NCBI RefSeq assembly: GCF_900199635.1
Contig: NZ_LT962687.1
Coordinates: 977,501-1,041,500 of the forward strand
Direction of reading: 5' to 3'
Source of the DNA: Anaerotruncus massiliensis (ex Togo et al. 2026)
GTDB lineage: Bacteria > Bacillota > Clostridia > Oscillospirales > Ruminococcaceae
Length of the DNA stretch: 64,000 bases
Shown piece by piece: positions 27,633 to 37,167 of the stretch; the stretch's first letter is position 1, and every line of letters starts with the position of its first letter. The notes beneath the pieces are model-generated. The model did not search any database and was not told the origin of the DNA. It saw nothing but the letters and a program-made list of their open reading frames with translations. Position numbers and translations under genes: made by a program.

Positions 27633-28417
27633 TCTTAATCGGAGAGAAGCTCAACAGCTCGATCCCCAAAACCATGGAGGCGTTTTCGGCGCACGACGAG
27701 GCGGCGGTGATCGGCCTGATTCAGGCGCAGGCGGACGCGGGCGCGGAATATCTCGACGTCAACACGGCGATCTGCGGAGGGGAGGAGCTCGCGGCGATGC
27801 TCTGGGTGGTCGCGCTCATCCGGGAGCACTCCTCCTGCGGCATCATGATCGACACGGCGGACCCGGCGGTGATGGCCCAGGCGGTGCAGGCCGCTGCGGG
27901 GACGCCGCTCATCCTCAATTCGGCGACGCTGACCGACCGGTTCGACGAGGTGACGGCGCTCGCCCATTCGAGCGGCGCTTCGGTGGTGGGCCTGCCGATC
28001 GACGGTGAGATGCCCCACACCCTCGAGGAGAAATGCGAGAAGCTCGCCGCGCTTGTGGAAAAGCTGCGCAAGGCGGGCCTCCCCGACGAGCGCATCTATG
28101 CGGACGTGCTCATCGAGACGCTGGCCACCGACGGCGCGAGTGCGAAGAACGCGGTGGGCGCGGTCCAGTTCATGGCGCAGAACTACCCGGACGTCAGGAC
28201 GACCTGCGGGCTTTCAAACATCTCGTTCGGCCTGCCCCGGCGTTCCCTCATCAACAGCGCCTTCCTCTCGGCGGCGATGATGGCGGGGCTTTCGAGCGCG
28301 ATCCTCGACCCGGTGAGCCCGGCGATGCAGGACGCGCTGGCCGCCGCGAAGGTGGTCGCGGGACAGGACGACTACTGCATGGACTACATCACCCACATCC
28401 GCGGCGGAGAACTGTAA
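27629..28417 (+). CDS. Methyltetrahydrofolate-binding (pterin) methyltransferase, MetH domain 2-like
   Basis: 262 residues, one DHPS-like TIM barrel as in the second domain of cobalamin methionine synthase or AcsE/MtgA methyl-THF:corrinoid methyltransferases: GEKLNSS at the start, AEYLDVNTAICGGEE, and the CGLSNISFGLP segment with the pterin-binding Asn. GGAGGGAA precedes the ATG, which overlaps the fused upstream gene. Together the two genes supply Hcy-binding, MTHFR and pterin domains; the cobalamin-binding and activation domains of MetH are missing here and must come from elsewhere. Confidence 0.9.
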   Translation: MILIGEKLNSSIPKTMEAFSAHDEAAVIGLIQAQADAGAEYLDVNTAICGGEELAAMLWVVALIREHSSCGIMIDTADPAVMAQAVQAAAGTPLILNSATLTDRFDEVTALAHSSGASVVGLPIDGEMPHTLEEKCEKLAALVEKLRKAGLPDERIYADVLIETLATDGASAKNAVGAVQFMAQNYPDVRTTCGLSNISFGLPRRSLINSAFLSAAMMAGLSSAILDPVSPAMQDALAAAKVVAGQDDYCMDYITHIRGGEL

Positions 28418-28432
28418 CAAGGAGGAATCGAT

Positions 28433-28798
28433 ATGATCCGTTTCAACCACTTCAATTTCAACGTCCTCGACCTGCAAAAGAGCCTCGATTTCTACCGCGA
28501 GGCACTCGAGCTGGCCCCCGTGCGGGAGAAAAACGCGGCGGACGGCTCCTTCAGGCTCGTCTACCTCGGCGACGGGGAGAGCGACTTCACCCTCGAGCTC
28601 ACCTGGCTGCGCGACCGGAAGGAGCCCTACAACCTCGGCGAGCTCGAATACCACCTCGCGTTCGTAACCGACCGGTTCGACGAGCTGCACGAAAAGCACG
28701 CGCGGATGGGCTGCATCTGCTTTGAAAACCCCGGCATGGGCATCTATTTCATCCACGACCCCGACGGCTACTGGATCGAGATCGTCCCGCAGAGATAA
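28433..28798 (+). CDS. VOC-superfamily protein, glyoxalase I-like
   Basis: 121 residues with the two beta-alpha-beta-beta-beta modules of the vicinal oxygen chelate fold. Putative metal ligands stand at the usual places: His6/His (NHFNFNV start), Glu in FTLELTW, His in LEYHLAF and Glu in YWIEIVPQ; HDPDGYWIEI is the typical C-terminal block of lactoylglutathione lyase-like proteins. It may detoxify methylglyoxal, but VOC substrates vary widely. AAGGAGG lies eight bases before ATG; 15 bases after the pterin gene, so part of the same operon. Confidence 0.85.
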   Translation: MIRFNHFNFNVLDLQKSLDFYREALELAPVREKNAADGSFRLVYLGDGESDFTLELTWLRDRKEPYNLGELEYHLAFVTDRFDELHEKHARMGCICFENPGMGIYFIHDPDGYWIEIVPQR

Positions 28799-28801
28799 AG
28801 A

Positions 28802-28836
28802 AAGGGAGGCGGACCGTGAGGTCCGCCTCCCTTTTT
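28802..28836. terminator. Bidirectional terminator between the VOC and CAP genes
   Basis: A 14-bp stem (AAGGGAGGCGGACC and complement) with loop GTGA and T5. Confidence 0.92.
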
Positions 28837-28845
28837 GCCGCAGGC

Positions 28846-29778
28846 TCAGGGCAGCTCGGCGAAAATCGTCGTCGCATAGCCCTTGGTGACGCCGCCCCGC
28901 TCGGAGACATAGACGCCGATCCCCACATGGGTGAAGTTCGGCCGGATGATGTTGTCGTAATGGCTGGGGCTGTTCAGCCACCGGTCCATATAGAAGTCCG
29001 CCGAATAGGCGTTGTCGACGCTGGGGTCGTCGTACTCGGTCATGCAGAGGTTTTCGCCCGCCGCCGCGAACTTGACCGGCACGTCCTCGGTGATGACGGT
29101 GCTCCATGAATCCCCGTTGGGCCGGGTGTGGTCCCAGTGACCGGTCTTGCAGAGCTCCCGGCTGCGGATGCGCGCCGCCGACTGCAAATCGCCGTCCATC
29201 TTGACCGGGTCGAGCCCTTCGGCCTCGCGCTCCTCATTGATGAGCGCGAGCAGGTCCTTCTCCACCTCGCTGCGGAAGTTCATGCCCGAGACCTTTGTGG
29301 TGGTTTTCTGCGCGGCTTTCTGTTCGGCGGCTTCCTTCTCCGCCGCCTCTTTCGCGGCCCGTTCGGCGGCTTCCTTCGCGGCCTGTTCCGCCGCGGCCTG
29401 CTCGGCGGCTTCCCGCGCGGCCTGTTCCGCCGCGGCCTGTGCGGCTGCTGCCTGCGCGGCGGCCTGCTCCGCCGCCGCTTTCTCGGCCGCTTCCCGCGCG
29501 GCCTGCTCCGCGGCGGCGATCTCTTCGGGTGTGGGCACCGGAGGCGCGATGGAGGAGACCTCCGCCGGTTCCGATGAGGCCGCTTCAGAGGAGGCTTCCG
29601 ACGAAACCTCGGAGGAGGCGTCGGAAGAGACGGCCGAGGAAGCCTCCGAAGAGGAGATTTCCGAGGAAACGGCCTCGGAGGAGACGTCCGCCGGGGCGGG
29701 GTTTTCCGATTCCGCAGCGGGCGCGCCGCAACCGGACAGCAAAACGAGAAACGCCACGAAGACGGCCAGTTTTTTCAT
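28846..29778 (-). CDS. Lipoprotein with Ala/Glu-rich stalk and CAP (SCP/PR1-like) domain
   Basis: 310 residues. Signal peptide ends in the lipobox LLSGC (Cys17), so it is lipid-anchored outside the membrane. Then a Ser/Glu repeat (about 32-75, SSEASSE-type), a long alanine-glutamate-lysine coiled-coil stalk (about 85-158, EQAAREAAE-type heptads) and a C-terminal CAP domain (about 165-310) with NEEREAEGL, CKTGHWDHTRPNGDSW, AAGENL and SPSHYDNII, keeping the His and Glu residues of the CAP cavity. Related to YkwD-type spore or envelope proteins. The stalk is low complexity. Function unknown; surface binding is inferred. Confidence 0.87.
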   Translation of the reverse strand: MKKLAVFVAFLVLLSGCGAPAAESENPAPADVSSEAVSSEISSSEASSAVSSDASSEVSSEASSEAASSEPAEVSSIAPPVPTPEEIAAAEQAAREAAEKAAAEQAAAQAAAAQAAAEQAAREAAEQAAAEQAAKEAAERAAKEAAEKEAAEQKAAQKTTTKVSGMNFRSEVEKDLLALINEEREAEGLDPVKMDGDLQSAARIRSRELCKTGHWDHTRPNGDSWSTVITEDVPVKFAAAGENLCMTEYDDPSVDNAYSADFYMDRWLNSPSHYDNIIRPNFTHVGIGVYVSERGGVTKGYATTIFAELP

Positions 29779-30090
29779 ATCCAGGACTCCTTTGGGAATG
29801 GAGTGCCGCGCACCCGGAAAAGGGGAGCGGTCCTGCTTTTATCCTAACACAAACTTCCACGCGGTTCAATGGAAGATCCCGTAATTTTTCCCCGGATACA
29901 AAACGTCCCCATCCGGTTGGGATGGGGACGTTTTTTAAGAAAAGGAGAGAAAGAAAAGGGAGGAGTAAGTTTGTTAAATATCTAACGTCTTTGTACGGCT
30001 TTATCTTACCACCGGGGCGGGAAAAAATCAAGAGGAAATTGTTAAAAAAATATCATTTATTTGTGAAAAAATTGTGTCGCCCCGGCGCGG
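29779..30090. other. Non-coding gap with an orphan terminator
   Basis: Between the divergent CAP and asparaginase genes lies a perfect terminator-like hairpin (29900-29936: AAAACGTCCCCATCC with complement, loop GGTT, then T6) with no gene pointing at it from the left on the plus strand. After it come an AG-rich stretch (GGAGAGAAAGAAAAGGGAGGAG) and AT-rich DNA. A small RNA ending at 29936 would explain the hairpin; no clear promoter for it was found. The AG-rich stretch is described by composition only. Confidence 0.4.
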
Positions 30091-30119
30091 TTGAAAAAGA
30101 CGCGCTGTGCATGTATAAT
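30091..30119 (+). promoter_or_regulatory. Promoter of the asparaginase gene
   Basis: TTGAAA and TATAAT spaced by 17, 35 bases before the GTG start codon. Confidence 0.85.
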
Positions 30120-30154
30120 GAAAGGCGGAAAAGAGCGAAAAAGGGGGATGCGCG

Positions 30155-31147
30155 GTGAAAAAGGTGCTGCTGCTGGCGACGGGGGGGACGATCGCGTCCC
30201 GGCCGGGCGAGAGCGGGCTCGAACCGGAGCGCGCGCCCGCCGAACTGCTGCGCGCGGTCGGCGAGCTGGAGCCGTGGTACGACGTCACCTACCGCGGCAT
30301 CCTGAACCTGGACAGCTCGAACATCCAGGCGGAGGAGTGGCAGCTCATCGCGCGCAGCGTCTACGACGCATTGGAGGATTATGACGGTATCGTCGTCACC
30401 CACGGCACCGACACGATGGCCTATACCGCTTCGGTCCTTTCCTTCATGCTCCAAAACCTGCAAAAGCCGGTCGTCCTGACCGGCTCCCAGCTGCCGGTCG
30501 GCACCCCGCTGTCCGATGCGCGCAGCAACCTCGCCACCGCGCTGGCCGCCGTGGACAGCGACGTGCGCGGCGTGAGCATTGCCTTCAACCACAAGATCAT
30601 CCGCGGCTGCCGCGCCGTCAAGGTGCGCACGATGGGCTTCGACGCGTTCGAGAGCGTCAACAGCCCCGACCGCGGCGAAATCCTTGCGAGCGGCGTGCGC
30701 CTTTACGGACGCCGCCAGCCGCCCGCGGACGGTCCCTGCGTCCTGAAGGACCGGCTATGCAACGACGTCTTTCTGCTCAAGCTTATCCCCGGCACCAACC
30801 CCCGCGTCTTCGACAGCCTGCTCGGCCTCCAATACCGGGGCGTGGTGCTCGAGGCGTTCGGCGCGGGCGGGCTCCATTTCATCCGGCGCGACCTCTCCGC
30901 CGAGGTGCGCCGCCTTGTGGAGAACGGCGTCTCGGTCGTGGTTTGCAGTCAGTGCCTCTATGAGGGCAGCGATTTTTCCATCTACGAGGTAGGCCGCAAA
31001 ATCCTCGACACCGGCGTCATCCAGAGCCGGGACATGACCACCGAGGCCGCCGTCACCAAGCTGATGTGGGCGCTCGGCCAGACGGACGACCCCGCCGGGG
31101 TGCGGCGGATCTTTGAAACCAACTATGCGGGGGAGATCACCCTGTAA
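30155..31147 (+). CDS. ansA: Type I L-asparaginase
   Basis: 330 residues, cytoplasmic type (no signal peptide). Hydrolyses asparagine to aspartate and ammonia. The two active-site threonine motifs are intact: TGGTIAS (9-15, Thr12) and HGTDTM (83-88, Thr85 with Asp86); the catalytic Lys is in LTGSQ/NHKIIRG context. Start is GTG at 30155 behind AAAGGGGG. A small membrane-protein gene follows after 13 bases and may share the transcript. Confidence 0.93.
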   Translation: MKKVLLLATGGTIASRPGESGLEPERAPAELLRAVGELEPWYDVTYRGILNLDSSNIQAEEWQLIARSVYDALEDYDGIVVTHGTDTMAYTASVLSFMLQNLQKPVVLTGSQLPVGTPLSDARSNLATALAAVDSDVRGVSIAFNHKIIRGCRAVKVRTMGFDAFESVNSPDRGEILASGVRLYGRRQPPADGPCVLKDRLCNDVFLLKLIPGTNPRVFDSLLGLQYRGVVLEAFGAGGLHFIRRDLSAEVRRLVENGVSVVVCSQCLYEGSDFSIYEVGRKILDTGVIQSRDMTTEAAVTKLMWALGQTDDPAGVRRIFETNYAGEITL

Positions 31148-31160
31148 GGAGGAAGGATTT

Positions 31161-31355
31161 TTGGAACTGCTGTTTTCCTCGTCCACGGCGCTCATCGCGC
31201 TGTTCGCGGCGGTCTGCCTCCTCGGCGCGCTCCATCTCTGGCGCGACCGGATGCCCGCCGCCCTGCGCGTCGCGCTCGGAATCCTGCTCGTGCTCATCGT
31301 GCTCGGCTTTTTCGGCGCGCTCTGCTGGACGATCGCTACCGGCGGAAACCTTTAA
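31161..31355 (+). CDS. Small two-helix membrane protein of unknown function
   Basis: 64 residues starting with TTG at 31161, ten bases after TAAGGAGGA that overlaps the asparaginase stop. Two hydrophobic segments (about 8-24 and 31-55) separated by a short basic loop (WRDRMPAALR). No motif is recognised. Its close spacing suggests co-expression with asparaginase; a role in membrane transport is not supported by sequence. Confidence 0.6.
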   Translation: MELLFSSSTALIALFAAVCLLGALHLWRDRMPAALRVALGILLVLIVLGFFGALCWTIATGGNL

Positions 31356-31681
31356 AGGTTTCCGCCGGTAGCGGGACCCGGGGGGACCTTTCGGGAAAGT
31401 TCCCCCCCGGACCCCCTTCAAAGCGTTTGGTTCAGGCCGGCCGCCCCGCCCTTGGCCCTCCCGCCGTCCGTGCGGGAGGGCTTCTTTCGTGCCGCCGGAC
31501 GGCTCGCCGGGGACGCGGGGGCGGCGGAAAACAACGCCCTCCGGGCGTTTGTGCGAAAGCTCCGCTTTCGCGCACGCGCGGCCCCGCCGCGCGGTTTTCC
31601 GCCCGCCCCGCCCCTTCCGCCGCACGAAGACAAGGGAGGGGGCGCCGCTTTCGCGGCGCCCCCTCCCGGTTTTCACGCGGA
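31356..31681. repeat. GC-rich gap with repeat family B copy 1 (31524-31602)
   Basis: The gap holds a hairpin (GGGGGGACCTTTCGGGAAAG region, 31378-31420), a GGTTCAGGCCGGCCG stretch related to 7999-8050, an inverted CCCTCCCGCC/GGGAGGGC pair, then family B: outer arms GCGGAAAAC (31524-31532) and GTTTTCCGC (31594-31602) enclosing three small hairpins (ACGCCCTCCGGGCGTT, GCGAAAGCTCCGCTTTCGC, GCGCGGCCCCGCCGCGC). The design is repeated at 36431-36502. No gene is evident. Confidence 0.65.
31634..31667. terminator. Terminator of glmS
   Basis: A 15-bp perfect stem (GGGAGGGGGCGCCGC and complement) with loop TTTC, 15 bases past the glmS stop on the minus strand. Confidence 0.75.
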
Positions 31682-33508
<1,827 letters not shown>

Positions 33509-33597
33509 AGGTACCTTTCTTTCCCGCGCGGCAATCCGTTCTGTAAAGGGCCCCGTCCGCGCCGCGCGATGCGGCCGGGCGCCCGGTGAAAATTTCA

Positions 33598-33745
33598 GAT
33601 TCGACTTCCTGCCCTCCTGCCTGTCGATCCGGTTGCCCGGAAGTTTTCAGGATGGCTGCGCTCGGAAGCAAAACGGGGAGGCACCCGCCGAACAATTTCG
33701 ATTAACCTCCCACCTCGTCAACCGCCGGAGCGGTTCTGGCGCTTG
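33598..33745 (-). ncRNA. glmS ribozyme (GlcN6P-responsive riboswitch)
   Basis: Read on the minus strand the conserved blocks occur in order: cleavage-site segment GCGCCAGAAC (33733-33742; cleavage expected just 5' of G at 33742), GACGAGGTGGGAGGTTAATCG (about 33699-33719), the TTCGGCGGGTGCCTCCC core (about 33676-33692), and the 3' part with AACTTCCGGGCAACCGG and AGGAGGG (about 33610-33645). This is the known self-cleaving ribozyme located 5' of glmS in Firmicutes; GlcN6P acts as cofactor and cleavage destabilises the mRNA. About 90 bases separate it from the glmS start. Confidence 0.95.
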
Positions 33746-33820
33746 CGTATAACGATCTCAGCTGTCTGTCACCTCCCTGCGTAAAATTTTCCCTGCCCTC
33801 CTTTCCGATGATTTACTGGA

Positions 33821-33849
33821 ATTATAGCAAACTTCCCCTGGAAACACAA
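33821..33849 (-). promoter_or_regulatory. Promoter of the glmS transcript
   Basis: Minus strand: TTGTGT (33844-33849) and TATAAT (33821-33826) spaced by 17; transcription would begin about 70 bases before the ribozyme cleavage site. Confidence 0.82.
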
Positions 33850-33894
33850 GCAATGCATTCTATGCGGATTTACGCGCGGATGCTACAAACGGCG

Positions 33895-33923
33895 TGGATT
33901 TTGCGGGGAAACCGTGTTAAAAT
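33895..33923 (+). promoter_or_regulatory. Promoter of the corA-like gene
   Basis: TGGATT and TAAAAT spaced by 17, ending 34 bases before the ATG; divergent from the glmS promoter. Confidence 0.6.
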
Positions 33924-33957
33924 GGGAGGGAATCTGAAAGAAACCGGAGGCGGGAGG

Positions 33958-34866
33958 ATGGTCTATCTCATCGAAGCGGGGGAGCTGCGCCCCGACCGGC
34001 CGGACGCGGCGGGAAAACGGGTGTGCGTCACGGATTTTTCCGCGCTGGCGGAGGCGGCCGGGGTCCTCGGGGAGGATGTGCACATCCTTGAAGGGTGTCT
34101 GCGGGGCAGGATGTCCAAGTACGAAAGCCATGAACGGTTTGATTACCTTTCGGTGTCGGTGTGCGACGCGCGCGACCCGCTCGCGCCGCCCATGCGCCTG
34201 TGCGCCTTCCTGACAAAGGACGCGCTGGCGATCCTGTCGGACGGTACGGGCGAGACGGGGAAGGCGCTCGCCGGGCTCTGTGTGCCGGGGACGCGCTACG
34301 GGGAACCTGCCCGGCTGATCTGCGCCTGCCTCGACCGGCTCACCGCCGACGACTATCTCGCGCTTGAATCGATCGAGCGGGAGGTCACGGGGCTGGAGGA
34401 GGCGCTGCTTTCCTCCCGGAATCATGACTATTGCATCAGGGAGATCGCCGGACTGCGCCGCCGCCTGATGGCGCTCAAAAGCTATTACGAGCACCTGATC
34501 GCCATCTGCGAAGGGGTGCGGGAGAACGAAAACGGCGTGGCGGACAAGCATACGCTGCGCGCCTTCCGCCTGCTGGAGCAGCGGGCGGCGCGGCTGGGAA
34601 ACAGCGTACTCAACCTGCGCGACTATGTCACCCAGGTGCGCGAGGCGTACCAGGCGCAGGTGGACATCGACCTGAACAAGATCATGAAGGTCTTTACCGT
34701 CATCACGGCGATCTTCCTGCCGCTGACGCTCGTAGCGGGCTGGTACGGCATGAATTTCAAGATGCCCGAATACGGCTGGCGCTTCGGCTACCCGTTGGTG
34801 ATTGCGGGGAGCCTTATGGTGGTGGCGGCGCTGCTCATTTACTTTAAACGGAAAAAATGGTTTTAA
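33958..34866 (+). CDS. corA: CorA-family divalent cation (Mg2+) transporter
   Basis: 302 residues. Long N-terminal cytoplasmic domain with a coiled helix (about 160-240), then two C-terminal membrane helices with the selectivity motif GMN between them (WYGMNFKMPE) and a basic tail KRKKWF. This fits CorA channels, which take up Mg2+ (or Co2+/Ni2+/Zn2+) as pentamers. The N-terminal domain is somewhat shorter than classical CorA. Start MVYLIEAG follows GGAGGCGGGAGG. Nine bases separate it from the cyclase gene, so the three plus-strand genes probably form an operon. Confidence 0.9.
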   Translation: MVYLIEAGELRPDRPDAAGKRVCVTDFSALAEAAGVLGEDVHILEGCLRGRMSKYESHERFDYLSVSVCDARDPLAPPMRLCAFLTKDALAILSDGTGETGKALAGLCVPGTRYGEPARLICACLDRLTADDYLALESIEREVTGLEEALLSSRNHDYCIREIAGLRRRLMALKSYYEHLIAICEGVRENENGVADKHTLRAFRLLEQRAARLGNSVLNLRDYVTQVREAYQAQVDIDLNKIMKVFTVITAIFLPLTLVAGWYGMNFKMPEYGWRFGYPLVIAGSLMVVAALLIYFKRKKWF

Positions 34867-34875
34867 GGGAGGCGG

Positions 34876-35454
34876 ATGGATTTGCTGATCGATCTGAGCG
34901 TCAAGGTGACGCGCCAGGCGGACAAGGACGCGCACGGGAATGAGAAGCAGGCGTCCTTCGGGCATCTGGGGACCCACTTCGACGTGATGGACAAGGAGTT
35001 CCCGCTCGCGTTCACCCGGCGGGAGGGCATCGCGTTCGACGTGTCGGGCGTGGAGGGGCGCGACATCGGGACGCGGGACGTCGACCTCTCGCCGGTGGAG
35101 GCGGGGATGTTCGCCGCTTTCCGTACCGGCTTCATCGAGCGGGAACCCTACGGCACCCGCGCCTATTTCACCGGGCATCCGCAGCTTTCCGACGCGCTCA
35201 TCGACGCGCTGCTGGAAAAGGGCGTGTCGATCATCGGCGTCGACTGCGCCGGTGTGCGGCGCGGCGGAGAGCACACCCCCAAGGACCAGTACTGTGCCGA
35301 CCGGGGAGTGTTCATCATTGAAAACCTCTGCAATCTCGGAGAACTGCTCGGCGGGGAGAAGACGGCGCGGTTTGTCGCACGGACCTTCCCGGTCAATTTT
35401 GACGGGATGACCGGTCTGCCCTGCCGGGTGGTCGCGGAGGTGGACGATGGTTGA
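34876..35454 (+). CDS. Cyclase-family metal-dependent hydrolase (kynurenine formamidase-like)
   Basis: 192 residues with the cyclase-family metal motif HLGTHFD (30-36) and a later conserved His/Glu region (IGVDCAGVRRG, IENLCNL). The family includes bacterial arylformamidases (KynB) and isatin hydrolases, which use Zn or Mn ions. No tryptophan-degradation genes are close, so the substrate is unclear. GGGAGGCGG stands before the ATG. The last eight bases overlap the next gene. Confidence 0.85.
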   Translation: MDLLIDLSVKVTRQADKDAHGNEKQASFGHLGTHFDVMDKEFPLAFTRREGIAFDVSGVEGRDIGTRDVDLSPVEAGMFAAFRTGFIEREPYGTRAYFTGHPQLSDALIDALLEKGVSIIGVDCAGVRRGGEHTPKDQYCADRGVFIIENLCNLGELLGGEKTARFVARTFPVNFDGMTGLPCRVVAEVDDG

Positions 35455-36088
35455 CATCAACCGCTGGACGGCGGATTTTATCAATAAGCTGCGCGCCGCG
35501 TTCGGGGAACGCCTGCGATTTGCGGGGCTGCAGGGGAGTTACCGGCGCGGGGAGGCCACCGAGAAGAGCGACATCGACATGGTGGTCGTGCTCGACGGGC
35601 TGACGCCCGCGGACCTTGCGCGGTACCGTGCGCTCGTCCGGGAGATGCCCGAGGCGGACAAGGCCTGCGGCTTTCTCTGCGGGACGATGGAATTGCAGGC
35701 ATGGCCCGCGCATGACCGTCTTCAGCTCTGGTACGACACCCGCCCTCTGTTCGGGAGCTTGGACGGGCTCGTTTCGCCGCCCGGCGGCGGGGACGTGCGG
35801 CTCGCTCTGCGCGTGGAGGCGGCCAACCTCTACCACGCGGCCTGTCACAGCTATGTATTCGGAAGCGCGGACGACCTGCCCGCGCTGGAAAAGGGCGCGT
35901 TTTTCCTGCTGCGCACAAAATGTCTCGCAAAGACCGGAATCTATGCCGCCGACCGCCGGGAGCTCCGCTCCCTGGCCGGGGAGGAGGGCCGCGCGGTGCT
36001 GGAGGCGCGGGGCGCCGCCGATGAACGGTTTGCGCGCCTCATCGGCTGGTGCGCGGGGATTCTGGAGCATTTGGAGCCCGCCCCATAG
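35447..36088 (+). CDS. Nucleotidyltransferase-domain protein
   Basis: 213 residues. The N-terminal half has the nucleotidyltransferase beta signature GSYRRGEATEKSDIDMVV (29-46), with the Gly-Ser and the two metal-binding Asp in DID. The C-terminal half (about 110-205) is helical, with HSYVFGSADDLPALEK resembling HEPN/KNTase C-terminal bundles. This domain order is seen in aminoglycoside nucleotidyltransferase-like and MNT-type toxin proteins; whether it modifies an antibiotic or protein is unknown. Overlaps the cyclase gene by eight bases, indicating translational coupling. Confidence 0.78.
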   Translation: MVDINRWTADFINKLRAAFGERLRFAGLQGSYRRGEATEKSDIDMVVVLDGLTPADLARYRALVREMPEADKACGFLCGTMELQAWPAHDRLQLWYDTRPLFGSLDGLVSPPGGGDVRLALRVEAANLYHAACHSYVFGSADDLPALEKGAFFLLRTKCLAKTGIYAADRRELRSLAGEEGRAVLEARGAADERFARLIGWCAGILEHLEPAP

Positions 36089-36139
36089 GAGGATTCTTAG
36101 GATTTTCGCCCCGGGTGATTTGGATTTGCCGCGCTGCGT

Positions 36140-36310
36140 CCGGCAAGCCTTTTTCGCGCCCCTCCGGGGCGCTTCAGATGTGCCGCCTTTGGCGGCGGGG
36201 ATCGCCGGGTCCCGCCCCGGCGGGCGGGCCGACTTCTTGGGCGCCCAAGAAGTCGGCGGAAGAAGGGCGCTCAAGGGGACTTCCGCCAGTCCCCTTGAGA
36301 AACCCCCGGG
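36140..36310. repeat. Interspersed GC-rich repeat, family A, single full copy
   Basis: Same order of elements as at 17760-17960: GCGCCCCTCCGGGGCGC hairpin, GCCGCCTTTGGCGGC hairpin, GGGTCCCGCCCCGGC core, inverted repeat GACTTCTTGG/CCAAGAAGTC, then AGAAGGGCGCTCAAGGGG and CCCCTTGAGAA. It begins about 50 bases after the nucleotidyltransferase stop. The gap between this gene and murC (36089-37167, about 1.08 kb) holds no convincing gene. Confidence 0.75.
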
Positions 36311-36430
36311 AGTACCTTGCCATAACCCGCAGGTTACCGTCACTCCCCACGGGTACACCAGCTGAAGGCTCAATTCAGGTTGCGGGCACCCCAAACAATG
36401 GCTGTCAGAAGGCTCGCCGAGGACTCGCGA

Positions 36431-36502
36431 CGGAAAACAACGCCCGTTCCGGGCGTTCGCGCGCCCTGCGCGCGTGCGCGGCGTAGCCGCGCAGTTTTCC
36501 GC
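36431..36502. repeat. Structured repeat family B, copy 2
   Basis: Outer arms CGGAAAAC and GTTTTCCG enclose three small GC hairpins (ACGCCCGTTCCGGGCGTT, GCGCGCCCTGCGCGC, GCGCGGCGTAGCCGCGC). Matches the layout of the copy at 31524-31602, including the preceding GGCTCGCCG...GGAC segment. Confidence 0.65.
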
Positions 36503-36849
36503 CTCCCCAGGCGCACGGCAGTTGCGGTTCCAGACCGCAACTGCCCCCGCGTTTTGACAAGCAAAAGCGCGTGCGCCTCACGGGCGGAGGGTCAGCGACT
36601 CTCCCCCGCGTGCCCCCACCTGATCATTTTCCAACTGCATTTCCGGTACGGTACCGGGGACTCGCCGGCAGAGGCATTGCGCCCGCGGCGCGGCGGCGGG
36701 CGGGATGCTGTACACCCGTCCGCTGATCCGTGAAGAGGGCGCCGCCGACTTTGGCCGCAGGCCAACAGGAGGCGGCGTTGGGGTCGCAGGGGCAAAGCCC
36801 CTCGTGCCCTTCTTTGGTTCCTTTCTTGGGCAAGCAAGAAAGGAACTCG

Positions 36850-37115
36850 CTGTCGGTCGACTACCGATAAACTGCGCCGCTCGATGAGCGGCAAATCTAA
36901 GCCCGCCCCGGGGCGGGACCCGGCAAGCTACGCCGCTCACTGAGCGGCAAGCCTAAAACCGCCGTCGGTCGACCACCGACAAACTGCGCCGCTCGATGAG
37001 CGGCAAATCCAAGCCCACTCCGGGGCGGGACCCGGCAAGCTACACCGCTCACTGAGCAGTAAATCCAAGCCCACCGTTGGCCGACTACCGACAAACCGTG
37101 CCGCTTCATGAGCGG
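36850..37115. repeat. Tandem 112-bp repeat, family A in reverse orientation
   Basis: About 2.4 units with period 112 (equivalent points at 36852, 36964 and 37076). Each full unit contains GTCGGTCGAC-ACCGA inverted arms, GCCGCTC(G)ATGAGCGGC and GCCGCTCACTGAGCGGC hairpins and CCGGGGCGGGACCCGGC, the reverse complement of the family A core. The stretch 36503-36850 before it is GC-rich with short inverted repeats and no gene I can support. Confidence 0.75.
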
Positions 37116-37122
37116 CAAACCC

Positions 37123-37157
37123 AAAAGGGCCCACCGGCGATGCCGGTGGGCCCTTTT
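37123..37157 (-). terminator. Terminator of murC
   Basis: A 16-bp perfect stem (AAAAGGGCCCACCGGC and complement) with loop GAT, ten bases past the murC stop. Confidence 0.9.
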
Positions 37158-37167
37158 CCAGATAAAC

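Noticed and set aside
36850..37115. CRISPR-like array
   Set aside because: Units of 112 bp repeat as a whole with internal palindromes; there are no unique spacers between short identical repeats and no cas genes.
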